A DNA stretch of 64,000 bases. It comes from Acidobacteria bacterium Ga0074141. GTDB taxonomy: Bacteria > Acidobacteriota > Blastocatellia > Pyrinomonadales > Pyrinomonadaceae. The stretch spans positions 310,001 through 374,000 of the forward strand of contig LNDP01000015.1 of the NCBI GenBank assembly GCA_001464665.1, written 5' to 3'. The first letter of the stretch is position 1; each line of letters opens with the position of its first letter. A program made the translations under genes and the position numbers. Under the pieces are notes generated by a model. That model was not told where the DNA came from. It saw nothing but the letters and a program-made list of their open reading frames with translations, and made no database searches. Below are positions 1-8,101 of this stretch, piece after piece.

Positions 1-267
1 TATGACCGCTGGAAGGGCATCATCTTCCGCGACCGCGAATGGCGGACAAACACGGACTGGAAACGCATGGCCGGAATCGTGCTCTTTTTCGCAGCGGGTG
101 GCGTTCCGATGGGGATCCTTTGGTACTGGATCGGCCTCGGAAACTTTCCGAACTATCTGCGGATCACCGGCATTCTGGTTGGGCTCGGCTTTGTCTTTGG
201 TGTCTTCGTGGCGTTCCACTTCCGGCTTATGCCGGTAGGCAGGCTAGTCGATCCCGATCTGAAATAG
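1..267 (+). CDS. Small membrane protein, 5' end cut off by the window edge
   Basis: The reading frame is open from the first base, so the gene begins outside the window and only the last 88 residues are seen. An N-terminal basic stretch rich in Trp and Arg is followed by two hydrophobic segments (roughly residues 24-42 and 52-71) and a short polar tail ending in VDPDLK. This suggests a two-helix inner-membrane protein. I do not recognise the family. An internal ATG at position 67 would give only 66 residues, but the frame continues upstream without a stop, so a partial longer gene is preferred. Confidence 0.6.
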   Translation, partial: YDRWKGIIFRDREWRTNTDWKRMAGIVLFFAAGGVPMGILWYWIGLGNFPNYLRITGILVGLGFVFGVFVAFHFRLMPVGRLVDPDLK

Positions 268-310
268 AAGTTACATTCCACAAACTCCCACACGCCCGGC
301 CTTCCTTTCA

Positions 311-339
311 TTGAATCTTAATGCCGGTTGCTTTATAGT
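311..339 (+). promoter_or_regulatory. Candidate sigma-70 promoter for glgP
   Basis: TTGAAT at 311-316 and TATAGT at 334-339 are separated by 17 bases, close to the housekeeping consensus. It lies 45 bases upstream of the phosphorylase start in the only gap before that gene. Position and spacing are seen directly; promoter activity is inferred. Confidence 0.4.
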
Positions 340-383
340 TTTGCTTTAATTACTCTCGAACCTCATACCTCACTTTGTAATTA

Positions 384-2543
384 ATGCAGGCAGCAACCGA
401 ACGAATGGATCTAACGTTTCGCTCATTTCGCCCTTTTGGCGCCCAACTTCCGGAGCCGATCAATGCGCTCGACCGGATCGCACGTAACTTTTACTGGTCG
501 TGGCATCCGGAAGGCGTCGAGCTTTTCCGTGATATCGCTCCGACCATTTGGGACAAGTACGAGCAGCACCCGCTGAAGGTGCTCGAAGAGGTCGGCGAGT
601 TCCGGCTTTGGCAGAAGGCGGCTGACGACGAATATGTCAAAAAGCTGAACGATTTTGCCGCCAAGTTCGACGCCTATATGGCGGAGGCGGCACGCTCATA
701 CGAAAACGGACCGACGCCCGAGCATCCGGCGGCATATTTTTGCGCCGAATATGGCGTACATAATTCGCTGCCGAATTATTCGGGCGGTCTGGGCATACTT
801 GCAGGCGATCATTTGAAATCGGCTAGTGATATGAACGTGCCGCTGGTCGCGGTCGGGCTGCTTTATCGGTACGGATATTTCCGTCAGGACATCGGCCACG
901 ACGGCTGGCAGGAAGAGCATTACGCAAATATTTTTGGGCATGGGCTTGCGATCACGCCTGTCATCGCCCCGACCGGTGAACGAGTTCGGGTGAGTTGCTA
1001 CATCCGCGGGCGGGAGGTCATCGCTCAGGCTTGGCTCGTTAAGGTCGGCCGCATTTCGCTCTATCTGCTCGACACGAATGTTGATGAAAATAGCGAGGTC
1101 GACCGAATGATCACCGGCCACCTTTACGGCGGCGATTCGGAAACGCGTATCGTTCAGGAAAAAGTGCTTGGGATCGGCGGCGTGCGGTTGCTGCGAAAGC
1201 TCGGCGTTGAACCGAGTGTTTTTCATCTCAATGAAGGGCATGCAGCGTTCTCCACGCTCGAGCTCGTTCATGAGTATCTGGCTAAGAAACCGGAGAAGAC
1301 ATTTGCTGAGGCTCAGGCGTCTGTAAAGGAGCAATGCGTTTTCACGACGCATACGCCGGTCGCCGCGGGTAATGATGTGTTTCAGCCGGAGCAGCTTCGG
1401 TCGTGCTTTAGCCTGGATTACATCGCGTCGCTGAAGTTGGATGAGAGCGAGTTCTTTTCTCTCGGCCGGGTCGATCCCGACGACGAGACGGAACCTTTCG
1501 GGATGACGCCATTTGCGATTCGGATGACGCGCTCAGCGAATGGCGTTGCCGAAAAGCACGGCGAGGTCTCGCGTGGGCTCTGGAAAGATATGTTCCCGGC
1601 AGGCTCGGCTGTGCCGATCTCTCACGTAACGAATGGAGTGCATCCGCCAACGTGGATCGCACCCGCATACCAGCGGCTTTTCGATACGGAGATCGGTCCC
1701 GGTTGGGCAAAGCTTATCCACGATCCGCAGGCATGGGCCGCGGCAATAGACGGTATCGACGACGCAAAGATCTGGCAAAAGCACGTTACGCTTAAGAATC
1801 TTTTGATCGCATTCATCCGCCGCCGGACGCTACGAAAGGAGACCGGCGGTCAGGACACGATCAACGAACGCACGAGCACGTCGGACCTTTTTGACCCGAA
1901 CGCACTGACCATCGGCTTTGCCCGCCGCGTTGCTCAATACAAACGCTGGAATCTGATCTTATCGGACCTCGATCGACTTTTGAGGCTGGTGGATCACGCG
2001 GACCGGCCGGTACAGTTCGTCTTTGCCGGCAAAGCTCATCCGCAGGACCGGACGGCGAAGGCAATTCTGCAAGAACTGATGAGCATAAACCACGAGTCGC
2101 AGTGGCAGTCGCGGGCCGTATTCATTGAAGACTATGACCAGGAGGTCGCACGGTATCTTGTCCAAGGCGTCGATGTTTGGCTCAATGTGCCCCGGCGGCC
2201 GATGGAAGCGAGCGGAACGAGCGGTATGAAGGCCGCAATGAACGGCGTGCTTAATTTCTCGATCCTCGACGGTTGGTGGCCGGAGGGCTACAACGGCGGC
2301 AACGGCTTCGCGGTCGGCGACCTCAGAGATTTTGACAGCGATGAGGAGATCGATGCGATCGAGGCAGAGTCGCTTTATTCGACGCTCGAGAACGAGGTGG
2401 TGCCGACGTTCTATCAACGCGGCGAGGGCGGATTGCCGAGCGAATGGATCGCCCGGATGAAGGATTCGATCGCAACGCTTACTCCGCAGTTCTCGAGCGA
2501 CCGTATGGTGACCGACTACATCGAAAAGATCTACAAACGATAA
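384..2543 (+). CDS. glgP: Alpha-glucan (glycogen/maltodextrin) phosphorylase
   Basis: This is a GT35 phosphorylase that would release glucose 1-phosphate from glycogen or maltodextrins using pyridoxal phosphate in the cytoplasm. The N-terminal part (about residues 10-120, with RNFYWSWHPEG) matches the DUF3417 extension of the short bacterial alpha-glucan phosphorylase subfamily. The conserved PLP-lysine motif GTSGMKAAMNG is present, with K616 as the predicted Schiff-base lysine, inside a region equivalent to the EASGTxxMK block of glycogen phosphorylase. Length, 719 residues, fits this subfamily and is shorter than the animal and E. coli enzymes. A second ATG eight codons in (MDLTF) is an alternative start. 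The next gene follows after 10 bases, so the two may be co-transcribed. Confidence 0.93.
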   Translation: MQAATERMDLTFRSFRPFGAQLPEPINALDRIARNFYWSWHPEGVELFRDIAPTIWDKYEQHPLKVLEEVGEFRLWQKAADDEYVKKLNDFAAKFDAYMAEAARSYENGPTPEHPAAYFCAEYGVHNSLPNYSGGLGILAGDHLKSASDMNVPLVAVGLLYRYGYFRQDIGHDGWQEEHYANIFGHGLAITPVIAPTGERVRVSCYIRGREVIAQAWLVKVGRISLYLLDTNVDENSEVDRMITGHLYGGDSETRIVQEKVLGIGGVRLLRKLGVEPSVFHLNEGHAAFSTLELVHEYLAKKPEKTFAEAQASVKEQCVFTTHTPVAAGNDVFQPEQLRSCFSLDYIASLKLDESEFFSLGRVDPDDETEPFGMTPFAIRMTRSANGVAEKHGEVSRGLWKDMFPAGSAVPISHVTNGVHPPTWIAPAYQRLFDTEIGPGWAKLIHDPQAWAAAIDGIDDAKIWQKHVTLKNLLIAFIRRRTLRKETGGQDTINERTSTSDLFDPNALTIGFARRVAQYKRWNLILSDLDRLLRLVDHADRPVQFVFAGKAHPQDRTAKAILQELMSINHESQWQSRAVFIEDYDQEVARYLVQGVDVWLNVPRRPMEASGTSGMKAAMNGVLNFSILDGWWPEGYNGGNGFAVGDLRDFDSDEEIDAIEAESLYSTLENEVVPTFYQRGEGGLPSEWIARMKDSIATLTPQFSSDRMVTDYIEKIYKR

Positions 2544-2553
2544 GAGGCTCGGA

Positions 2554-3282
2554 ATGTTTGAACCTCAACAGGAATTTACCGTCGGAAAGATAAAGGCCAT
2601 GGAGTGCTACCGCGAAGCCTGGGAGATGGTTCGCGGGCAGTACTTAATGGTGTTTGCGGTCGTGATCGTCGGGATGATCGTCGGTAGCTTGATCCCACTT
2701 ATCATTCTTGGGCCAATGGTCTGCGGCATCTATCTTTGCCTGTTCGATATGATCGACGGCAAGCCGATCAGCTTTGAAAAGCTCTTTAAGGGGTTCGATT
2801 ACTTCCTGCCGAGCTTTTTGCTCACGCTAGTGATCATGGTACCGATCATCATTATGGTCATCCTGATCTACATTCCGCTCATCGGCGTTGCGATCGCCGG
2901 GCAGCGGATGTCGCAAGAGGAGCTCTTGTGGATGATTATCGGAATGCTCGGCATCGAGCTCGTATTCGCAGTGATAATGACCGTCATCCATACGCTTGTG
3001 ATCTTTTCGTTCCCGTTGATCGTTGACCGAAAGACCGGAGCATGGGAGGCGATCAAGCTGAGTGCCCGAGCCGTGTGGGCAAACAAAGGTGGCGTTGGAG
3101 CCCTGTTCGGTGTCGGGTTTCTTCTTGCGATACTTGGTTATCTGGTTTTCTGCGTTGGGATCTATTTGGTCATTCCGATAATAATCACGGCGACCGCCAT
3201 CGCATATCGGAAGGTGTTTCCGCCCTTGGTAGAGCGGTTCAGCTCACCGCCGCCACCGGAGTTTTACGACAACGTTGCTTGA
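2554..3282 (+). CDS. Polytopic membrane protein
   Basis: A 242-residue protein with about five or six hydrophobic segments (near residues 28-60, 83-112, 127-150 and 175-222). It has a short cytoplasmic-looking N terminus and a proline-rich C-terminal tail after AYRKVFPPL. The pattern, a polar N terminus, a repeated long membrane hairpin and a basic segment RKTGAWEAIKLSARAVW, resembles the DUF975/GlpQ-membrane-domain type of integral membrane proteins. That is a weak resemblance from memory. No catalytic motif is visible. It begins 10 bases after glgP and is followed 4 bases later by the bacilliredoxin gene, so it sits inside a co-directional run. Confidence 0.75.
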   Translation: MFEPQQEFTVGKIKAMECYREAWEMVRGQYLMVFAVVIVGMIVGSLIPLIILGPMVCGIYLCLFDMIDGKPISFEKLFKGFDYFLPSFLLTLVIMVPIIIMVILIYIPLIGVAIAGQRMSQEELLWMIIGMLGIELVFAVIMTVIHTLVIFSFPLIVDRKTGAWEAIKLSARAVWANKGGVGALFGVGFLLAILGYLVFCVGIYLVIPIIITATAIAYRKVFPPLVERFSSPPPPEFYDNVA

Positions 3283-3286
3283 GACT

Positions 3287-3613
3287 ATGCCAGCCGAGTT
3301 CAAATATCTAGAATCTATCGACGACTTTGAGGAACTGCTTCGCGTATCCGATGAGCGGCCGGTGACGGTCTATAAGCACAGCGCGACATGCGGCATCAGC
3401 GCCCATTTGCTCGAAGAGATGATGGCAGTTGACGGAAATGTAAACGTCGTTGTCGTCCAACGTTCGCGGGAACTTTCAGACCACATCGCACGGAAATCGG
3501 GAATCCGCCACCAATCGCCGCAGGCGTTCGTTTTTCGCGATCGAAAGGTTCGCTATCAGGCCTCGCATTATGCGATCAACCCATCGGACATCAACAAGAA
3601 CCTAAAACAATGA
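3287..3613 (+). CDS. ytxJ: Bacilliredoxin-like protein (YtxJ/DUF2847 family)
   Basis: A 108-residue thioredoxin-fold protein of the YtxJ (monothiol bacilliredoxin) family, which in Firmicutes reduces bacillithiolated proteins. The diagnostic region VTVYKHSATCGISAHL carries a single Cys in a CGIS context where the family usually has CPIS. A later segment (HQSPQAFVFRDRKV) matches the cis-Pro substrate-binding loop. The frame could be opened from a TTG at 3275, but that would overlap the preceding stop. The ATG at 3287 lies just after it and gives the usual family N terminus. It overlaps the following DUF971 gene by ATGA. Whether the host makes bacillithiol cannot be judged here. Confidence 0.82.
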   Translation: MPAEFKYLESIDDFEELLRVSDERPVTVYKHSATCGISAHLLEEMMAVDGNVNVVVVQRSRELSDHIARKSGIRHQSPQAFVFRDRKVRYQASHYAINPSDINKNLKQ

Positions 3614-3897
3614 TAGAGCCCTTAGAGATCGTAGAAGAAAACGACCGTGAATTGACCATCGGTTGGTCCGATGGCACCGAGACGCGTTATACGGCCGCGG
3701 TGCTGCGGCGGGCGTGCCCATGTGCCGGCTGCATAGATGAATGGACCGGTAAAAAGATCCTCGACGAGAAGAATGTTCCCGATGACCTTACCATCAAACA
3801 TACCTCTATCGTCGGCCGCTACGCACTCAACTTTCACTTCTCAGACGGTCACGACACCGGCATCTTTAGCTTTAATTTTCTCCGCGAACTGAAATGA
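3610..3897 (+). CDS. DUF971 domain protein (GBBH-like N-terminal domain)
   Basis: A 95-residue stand-alone DUF971 protein, related to the N-terminal domain of gamma-butyrobetaine hydroxylase. Visible family marks are the LTIGWSDGTETRY strand, the CPCAGC motif (C37, C39, C42 by count) followed by DEWTG, and the C-terminal HFSDGHDTGIFSFNFLREL. Members are often associated with iron-sulphur or metal handling (for example the ApbC/Mrp neighbourhood), but the exact role is not established. It overlaps the stop of the bacilliredoxin gene by four bases, implying translational coupling and perhaps a shared redox theme. Confidence 0.88.
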   Translation: MIEPLEIVEENDRELTIGWSDGTETRYTAAVLRRACPCAGCIDEWTGKKILDEKNVPDDLTIKHTSIVGRYALNFHFSDGHDTGIFSFNFLRELK

Positions 3898-3937
3898 CGC
3901 ACGCATCGTTCGGCCCCGATAGGTTAGAATATAGAGG

Positions 3938-4210
3938 ATGAATGAACGCGATATCTTCGACGAGCGACAAGAGGTGAAAACCTCCTCATTTGCTTGCACA
4001 CATTGCCGCGAACGCAACGACTACGAAGTCCGCTGGATGACCCGTATCAAAAAGAAGAACCTGCCCCGCAATTTGAATGAACGCGACCGGGCCCAGCTCG
4101 ATAAGTCACGGGATTACATGGTTCGGATCGACGATATGCTGATGTGCAAGAATCTCCGTTGCCGCAAGCGTTTTGAAATACCCACAATGCAATCGGTCGT
4201 ATTTTTGTAG
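3938..4210 (+). CDS. Small putative zinc-binding protein
   Basis: A 90-residue protein of unknown family. It has a CxxC pair (FACTHC) near residue 20 and a second pair CKNLRC near residue 70, separated by a basic, charged helix (RIKKKNLPRNLNERDRAQLDKSRDY). The paired cysteines at both ends of the domain suggest a zinc ribbon or treble-clef-like fold. There is no signal peptide or membrane segment, so it is probably cytoplasmic. It follows the DUF971 gene by 40 bases on the same strand. No function is claimed. Confidence 0.65.
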   Translation: MNERDIFDERQEVKTSSFACTHCRERNDYEVRWMTRIKKKNLPRNLNERDRAQLDKSRDYMVRIDDMLMCKNLRCRKRFEIPTMQSVVFL

Positions 4211-4265
4211 GAATGGCGACTCGGAAATGCTATCATCGGGTTATTGAGATCAGTTCAGGCAGGTA

Positions 4266-4655
4266 ATGGCTATGGTCCGAGATCCGTTGGCAAATTGGCC
4301 CGGAAGCGAGCCGCCCGATGAAGAAATTGCGAATTTCATCGAGCATGAGATCTCTCACGTCCCGCAAGCTCCTCATGAACTCCTTGAGCGCCTTACCGAA
4401 CACCACTCCTCATCTCCGGCCGACTCAGGCGGCGATATCGATGCGAGCTGGGAAGAGGTAAACACATCAGGTTCCGAAGCTGTTTTCGGCCACAATCCGA
4501 CTCCCGATCAATCCGACGTAGAAGAAAACGCACACGCGATGGGAATCGATTTTGAGGACAATGAGCCGCTCGATTTCGTCCGCAAAATGGGCCGCCGCGA
4601 CCGCAAACGCTTTGAGCTCGACCCGCTCTCCAAGTCCGACGGCGATTCTATCTAG
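4266..4655 (+). CDS. Small acidic protein with C-terminal GIDFEDNEPLDF motif
   Basis: A 129-residue, strongly acidic cytoplasmic protein. The middle third is low complexity (Ser, Glu, Asp). The C terminus carries a compact conserved-looking motif, MGIDFEDNEPLDF, followed by RRDRKRFELDP. From memory this resembles the C-terminal signature of small cyanobacterial proteins annotated DUF6335, although that match has not been tested. Two in-frame ATG codons (4266 and 4272) are possible starts. It ends only five bases before the convergent M1 peptidase stop, with no obvious terminator between them. Confidence 0.6.
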   Translation: MAMVRDPLANWPGSEPPDEEIANFIEHEISHVPQAPHELLERLTEHHSSSPADSGGDIDASWEEVNTSGSEAVFGHNPTPDQSDVEENAHAMGIDFEDNEPLDFVRKMGRRDRKRFELDPLSKSDGDSI

Positions 4656-4660
4656 ATCAT

Positions 4661-6349
4661 TTATTTGATTCCCGGTCCGCTAAACACGGCGAGCGGGAGC
4701 TTTGTTGCGGGGTCGAAGGTGACTTCGTTGATCGGCTTTTCTGCTTTCAATGTCACGGTCTTTGCTCTCGCGTCGAGTTCAACCTTTTCGATCTTCGAAG
4801 TGCCGTCGCCGAACTTCAGCTCTACCTCAAGCGGCAACCGAAACGCAGCGGGCGTCGTGGCCGAACCTCGCTGGGTTTGCGTAAAGGTCAGGGTCACAGC
4901 GTTCCTTTCACTGTCGAAGCGGTTCGTTACGCGGAGCATTGGGTGCCCGGACTTGAAGACCCATTGGTCAAAGAACCAGCCGAGCTTCTGGCCGGAGGTT
5001 TCCTCCATAACCTTCTGCAGATCTGCCGTTTCAACTGAGCCGAACCGGTGACGTTCGAGAAAGAGCTTCACCGCCCGCCAAAAGTTCTCATCGCCGACCT
5101 GCTCGCGGAGTTGGTGAAGGACGGCCCCGCCCTTGTTGTAGGTCACTGCCGGCCATCGGAAGAGCACCGACGTGTCGCCGGCACGGCGGTTGTAAAGCGC
5201 ATGCGAAACGGGCGTCGTGGCCGTATGGTTGATGTAGCTTTCGGCATCAACGCCGACCTTTCGGAGATATTCTTCGCGGCCATAGAATTTCTCGCGGATA
5301 GCCGCCTCGAAAAAGGTCGCAAACCCTTCATTGATCCATAGGTCTGCCCAGGTCTTGCACGTGACGTTGTTGCCCAACCACGAGTGGGCGATCTCATGAG
5401 CAACCAGGTCCTCGACGTTGCCGCGCATGAAGTCGATCGAGGCGTAGAAGATCTCTGTGTCTGCCATCGTCGTCGCCGTAATATTCTCCATTCCGCCGAA
5501 CTCGAAATTGGCGACCATCGTCTGGTCGTATTTGTTGAAGGGATAGGGTGTGCCGGTCAATTCCTCCATCGCCTCCAACATTCGAATGGACTTGCCATAG
5601 GCAAGCGGGACAATATTCTCGCGGCCGGGATAAACATAATAGCCGAGCGGTATGTCGCGAAAGCTTTCGGTGATCTTTACGTATTCACCAACGACGAATG
5701 AGATCAAATACGTCGGGTGCGGGATGTCCATTTGAAAATGGTGGGTCGCGGTGCCGTCGGCGTTTTCTGTCACAGAGACCGTCTCGCCATTGCCGACCAC
5801 CGTTTGCCCTTTCGGCACTGTGATGAACTTCTCGGTCGTCGCCTTATCGCTAGGGAAGTCGAAGGAGGGAAGCCAATGTCGTGCCTCGTCCGGTTGGCCC
5901 TGAGTCCAGATCTGTGAAGGATGGACTTGGCGGTCGCCGGCCTTTCGCTCATCAACAAAATAAATGCCCTTCTTTGGCCGTGCGGTGTATTCAAATCGGA
6001 TCTCGTAGTCACGTTCGGGCACCGATGGCGACGGCAGATCGACGATCACCTTGTCAGATGCGGAACGGAATTTCAGGTCACGGCCATCGAGCGATATGCG
6101 CGAAAAACTGAATGAAACGGCGTCGAACTCCAGCGTCTTAAGCCCTACCTTGATCGGCCGCAACCGCACGGTCGTATCGCCGCGGACAAGCTTCTGCTTC
6201 GGATCGAAAGACAGCTTTATCGTGTAGTGCTGAACGTCGTATTGACGAACGCGGTCGAGTTTCGGGTCGGCCTGAGCCTGAACGAAAACCGCAGAAAGAC
6301 AAATAGACAATAGGGCCGTGACGGTGGAGTATTTAAGGTTCACTTTCAT
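4661..6349 (-). CDS. Secreted M1 family aminopeptidase
   Basis: An M1 (gluzincin) metallo-aminopeptidase that would remove N-terminal residues from peptides outside the cytoplasm. The chosen ATG gives a signal peptide (KVNLKYSTVTALLSICLSAVF, cleavage near AQA). The frame could open upstream only with a TTG at 6388. Key marks are the exopeptidase motif GGMEN and the zinc site HEIAH-x18-E (H318, H322, E341, counted from the chosen start). The N-terminal beta-sheet domain and catalytic domain are present, but the protein (562 residues) stops after a short C-terminal beta region, without the large helical domain of PepN. It is divergent from the M28 peptidase gene and starts a run of peptidases. 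Confidence 0.9.
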   Translation of the reverse strand: MKVNLKYSTVTALLSICLSAVFVQAQADPKLDRVRQYDVQHYTIKLSFDPKQKLVRGDTTVRLRPIKVGLKTLEFDAVSFSFSRISLDGRDLKFRSASDKVIVDLPSPSVPERDYEIRFEYTARPKKGIYFVDERKAGDRQVHPSQIWTQGQPDEARHWLPSFDFPSDKATTEKFITVPKGQTVVGNGETVSVTENADGTATHHFQMDIPHPTYLISFVVGEYVKITESFRDIPLGYYVYPGRENIVPLAYGKSIRMLEAMEELTGTPYPFNKYDQTMVANFEFGGMENITATTMADTEIFYASIDFMRGNVEDLVAHEIAHSWLGNNVTCKTWADLWINEGFATFFEAAIREKFYGREEYLRKVGVDAESYINHTATTPVSHALYNRRAGDTSVLFRWPAVTYNKGGAVLHQLREQVGDENFWRAVKLFLERHRFGSVETADLQKVMEETSGQKLGWFFDQWVFKSGHPMLRVTNRFDSERNAVTLTFTQTQRGSATTPAAFRLPLEVELKFGDGTSKIEKVELDARAKTVTLKAEKPINEVTFDPATKLPLAVFSGPGIK

Positions 6350-6431
6350 TCGAACAATTAGATGCAGGCGGCTTTCAATTTGTAGCAACGAGAAAATCGC
6401 TTTAGGATAGCGTTAATTTATGATATCTACC

Positions 6432-7856
6432 ATGCGAACCCTTCTCAATACGGTTGCGGCGATTTCAATGATCGTTGCAACGCTCTCAGCACAGCAACCG
6501 CCGGCACCGCTTTTTTCACAAAAGACCATTGATGAGGCCCGGCAAATACACGCGGCCGCACTCAGGTCCGACAAAGCCTATGAATGGACGGCGTTTTTGA
6601 CGAACAATATCGGCCCGCGCTTTTCCGGCACGCCGCAGGCCGCACGGGCGGAGCAATATGTTGCGGAGGAAATGCGAAAACTCGGGCTCGATGTTGAACT
6701 GCAAAAGCTCAAAGTACCGCATTGGGTCCGCGGCGAAGAGAAAGCTGAGTTGACGAGCTGGCCGGGAATGGCCGCCGGTACTGTGCAAAAGCTTGTACTC
6801 AAAACGCTCGGCGGAAGCATTGCAACGCCGCCCGAGGGGCTTGAGGCGGAAGTCGTTGTCGTTGAAAATTTCGCTGAGCTTGAAAAGCTTGGCCGCGAGC
6901 GGATCGCAGGTAAGGTCGTTGTTTTCAATTACCGCTACGACCGCAGGCTTTCAGATGCAGGATTTGGCCTTGAAGCCTACGGCCAGGCGGTACAGTACCG
7001 CGGCGGCGGTGCGATCGCGGCCGCGAGGTACGGAGCCGTTGCATCACTTGTGCGAAGTGCGGGCGGCTCGCAGAACCGGCTTGCTCATACCGGCGGGATG
7101 CGTTACGACCCCGCGGTCGCGAAGATACCCGGAGCCGCACTTTCGCATGAGGACGCGGATATGATCGCTCACCTTGCAAAGCAGGGAACGGTCCGCCTAA
7201 GGCTAAAGCTCACGCCTCAAACCCTTCCTGATGCCGACGGGCACAACGTGATAGCGGACCTCCGCGGGAGCGAGCTTCCGGACGAGGTCGTGATCGTTTC
7301 GGGCCATCTCGATTCGTGGGATGTCGGAACCGGGGCGCTCGATGATGCGGGCGGCGTCGCTGTCTCAATGCAGGTGGCGTATATTCTGAAACAGCTAGGG
7401 CTGAGGCCAAAGCGAACGATTCGCTTCATCGCTTACGCGAATGAAGAGAACGGGCTGGTCGGCGGACGGGAATATGCTGCGCGGGAATCAACGCGGATCG
7501 AGAAACACTTTGCGGCGATGGAAAGCGACCTTGGCGTTTCGCACCCGGTCGGTGTTCTCTACGCGGGCCGTCCCGAGGTCGGTGCCGCGATCGATCCTAT
7601 CCTGCAAATACTCCGCGCCCAAGGCTCGGGACTTACCCGCCGAGAAGGCGGCGTCGGAGCCGACATCGGCCCGCTAACACAGCGCGGCGTGCCTTCATTT
7701 GCCCCGTGGTTCAATACGCGAAAGTATTTCGATTATCACCACACTGAGGCAGACACCTTTGATAAGATCGATCCGGATGAGATGAAAAAGCTCGGGGCAC
7801 TGATGGCGGTTCTCGCTTACGCACTTGCAAATGCCAATGGGCCTTTGCCAAGATAG
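6432..7856 (+). CDS. Secreted M28 family peptidase with PA domain (carboxypeptidase Q-like)
   Basis: An M28 zinc peptidase, likely an exported di- or aminopeptidase. MRTLLNTVAAISMIVATLSA is a typical signal peptide; an ATG four codons upstream (6420) is equally open. A PA-type insert occupies roughly residues 120-260. The di-zinc site is visible as SGHLDSWDVGTGALDDAGG (H292 and D304 from this start) and the catalytic/ligand pair in ANEENGLVGG; a further His pair occurs in DYHHTEADTFD near the C terminus. Order and length (474 residues) match the plasma glutamate carboxypeptidase/carboxypeptidase Q group. A divergent promoter region is shared with the M1 gene. Confidence 0.9.
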   Translation: MRTLLNTVAAISMIVATLSAQQPPAPLFSQKTIDEARQIHAAALRSDKAYEWTAFLTNNIGPRFSGTPQAARAEQYVAEEMRKLGLDVELQKLKVPHWVRGEEKAELTSWPGMAAGTVQKLVLKTLGGSIATPPEGLEAEVVVVENFAELEKLGRERIAGKVVVFNYRYDRRLSDAGFGLEAYGQAVQYRGGGAIAAARYGAVASLVRSAGGSQNRLAHTGGMRYDPAVAKIPGAALSHEDADMIAHLAKQGTVRLRLKLTPQTLPDADGHNVIADLRGSELPDEVVIVSGHLDSWDVGTGALDDAGGVAVSMQVAYILKQLGLRPKRTIRFIAYANEENGLVGGREYAARESTRIEKHFAAMESDLGVSHPVGVLYAGRPEVGAAIDPILQILRAQGSGLTRREGGVGADIGPLTQRGVPSFAPWFNTRKYFDYHHTEADTFDKIDPDEMKKLGALMAVLAYALANANGPLPR

Positions 7857-7860
7857 GGAT

Positions 7861-8025
7861 ATGAACAGGCCACCGCCATATTTTCCTCAGAATCAGCTTT
7901 CGCCGCCAAATGACAAGCGGTACCGCAATTTTAAGATCATTGTCGGTGTGCTCGCGGTCGTCCTCGTCGCAATACTTGGTGCCGTAGGCTACGGCCTTTA
8001 TTATTTGATCTCCTCAATGTTCTAA
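7861..8025 (+). CDS. Small single-pass membrane protein, 54 residues
   Basis: A short gene starting four bases after the M28 stop. The N-terminal 22 residues are Pro/Gln/Asn-rich (NRPPPYFPQNQLSPPND), followed by KRYRNFK and one long hydrophobic helix (about residues 29-53) ending in SSMF. The layout suggests a tail-in-membrane or single-pass protein with a disordered cytoplasmic head. No family is recognised. Its position directly behind the peptidase and ahead of a strong terminator suggests it is the last cistron of that transcript. Confidence 0.55.
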   Translation: MNRPPPYFPQNQLSPPNDKRYRNFKIIVGVLAVVLVAILGAVGYGLYYLISSMF

Positions 8026-8045
8026 ATCTTTGATCGGCAGGATCG

Positions 8046-8077
8046 AAAAAAAGCCGGGCGTTGAGTCCGGCTTTTTT
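8046..8077. terminator. Bidirectional intrinsic terminator
   Basis: AAAAAAAGCCGG, a nine-base loop, and CCGGCTTTTTT form an A-tract/stem/T-tract hairpin between two convergent genes (the 54-residue protein and the S41 peptidase). Either strand gives a stem followed by a U run. Confidence 0.85.
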
Positions 8078-8101
8078 CAATTGGTGAAACCGTTCGCGGC
8101 T

